5,519 nucleotides of DNA from Bacteroidales bacterium (GTDB taxonomy: Bacteria > Bacteroidota > Bacteroidia > Bacteroidales > UBA1402): positions 1 through 5,519 of the forward strand of contig JALNXZ010000117.1 of assembly GCA_023230125.1 (NCBI GenBank). Direction: 5' to 3'. Both the position numbers and the translations under genes were made by a program. A model generated the notes under the pieces. It was not told the origin of the DNA. It made no database searches and worked only from the letters and a program-made list of their open reading frames with translations. Below are positions 5,511-5,519 of the stretch, in pieces (position 1 is the first letter of the stretch; each line of letters begins with the position of its first letter).

Positions 5511-5519
5511 TTTCCAAGA

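Overview
The window looks like a chromosomal segment from a Bacteroidales bacterium (Bacteroides, Phocaeicola or a close relative). Four things point there. Upstream regions carry TAnnTTTG-type -7 boxes, the form used by the Bacteroidetes primary sigma factor. Several starts lack a strong Shine-Dalgarno and lie in A/T-rich leaders. Ribosomal protein L31 is the zinc-free type B form. The complex I genes run nuoA-nuoB-nuoCD-nuoH, with C and D fused and no E, F or G between CD and H. I cannot fix the genus or species from the sequence alone.

Layout: positions 2-67 hold the last codons of an unidentified plus-strand gene. A hairpin at 71-105 separates it from the convergent minus-strand gene rpmE2 (129-386), and terminates rpmE2. 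A roughly 200-base divergent promoter region (387-585) follows, with a recognisable -7 box facing each way. Next come a complete class II fructose-bisphosphate aldolase gene, fba (586-1584), and its terminator-like hairpin (1597-1640). A 261-base spacer with folded and repeated sequence leads into the start of the complex I operon: nuoA (1846-2196), nuoB (2187-2765), nuoCD (2766-4388) and nuoH (4434-5510). The window stops 9 bases after nuoH, so nuoI and the remaining subunits, if present, lie beyond it.

Function: fba is a core glycolysis/gluconeogenesis enzyme and rpmE2 is a ribosomal protein; both look like housekeeping genes with their own promoters. The nuo genes encode the quinone-reducing core of respiratory complex I: NuoB with cluster N2, NuoCD forming the quinone pocket, and NuoA and NuoH as the membrane heel. 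nuoA/nuoB overlap by 10 bases and nuoB/nuoCD abut with no spacer, so translation is probably coupled; nuoCD and nuoH are 45 bases apart.

The most noteworthy point is that the genes for the NADH-oxidising module (nuoE, nuoF, nuoG), which in the E. coli order sit between nuoCD and nuoH, are absent there. This fits the 11-subunit, donor-unknown complex I already recognised in Bacteroides, so it is unusual but not new. I found no CRISPR array, insertion sequence, rRNA, tRNA or clearly novel system. The more speculative signals are small: phased repeats and a fold in the nuo leader, and tiny ORFs ending just before nuoA and nuoH.
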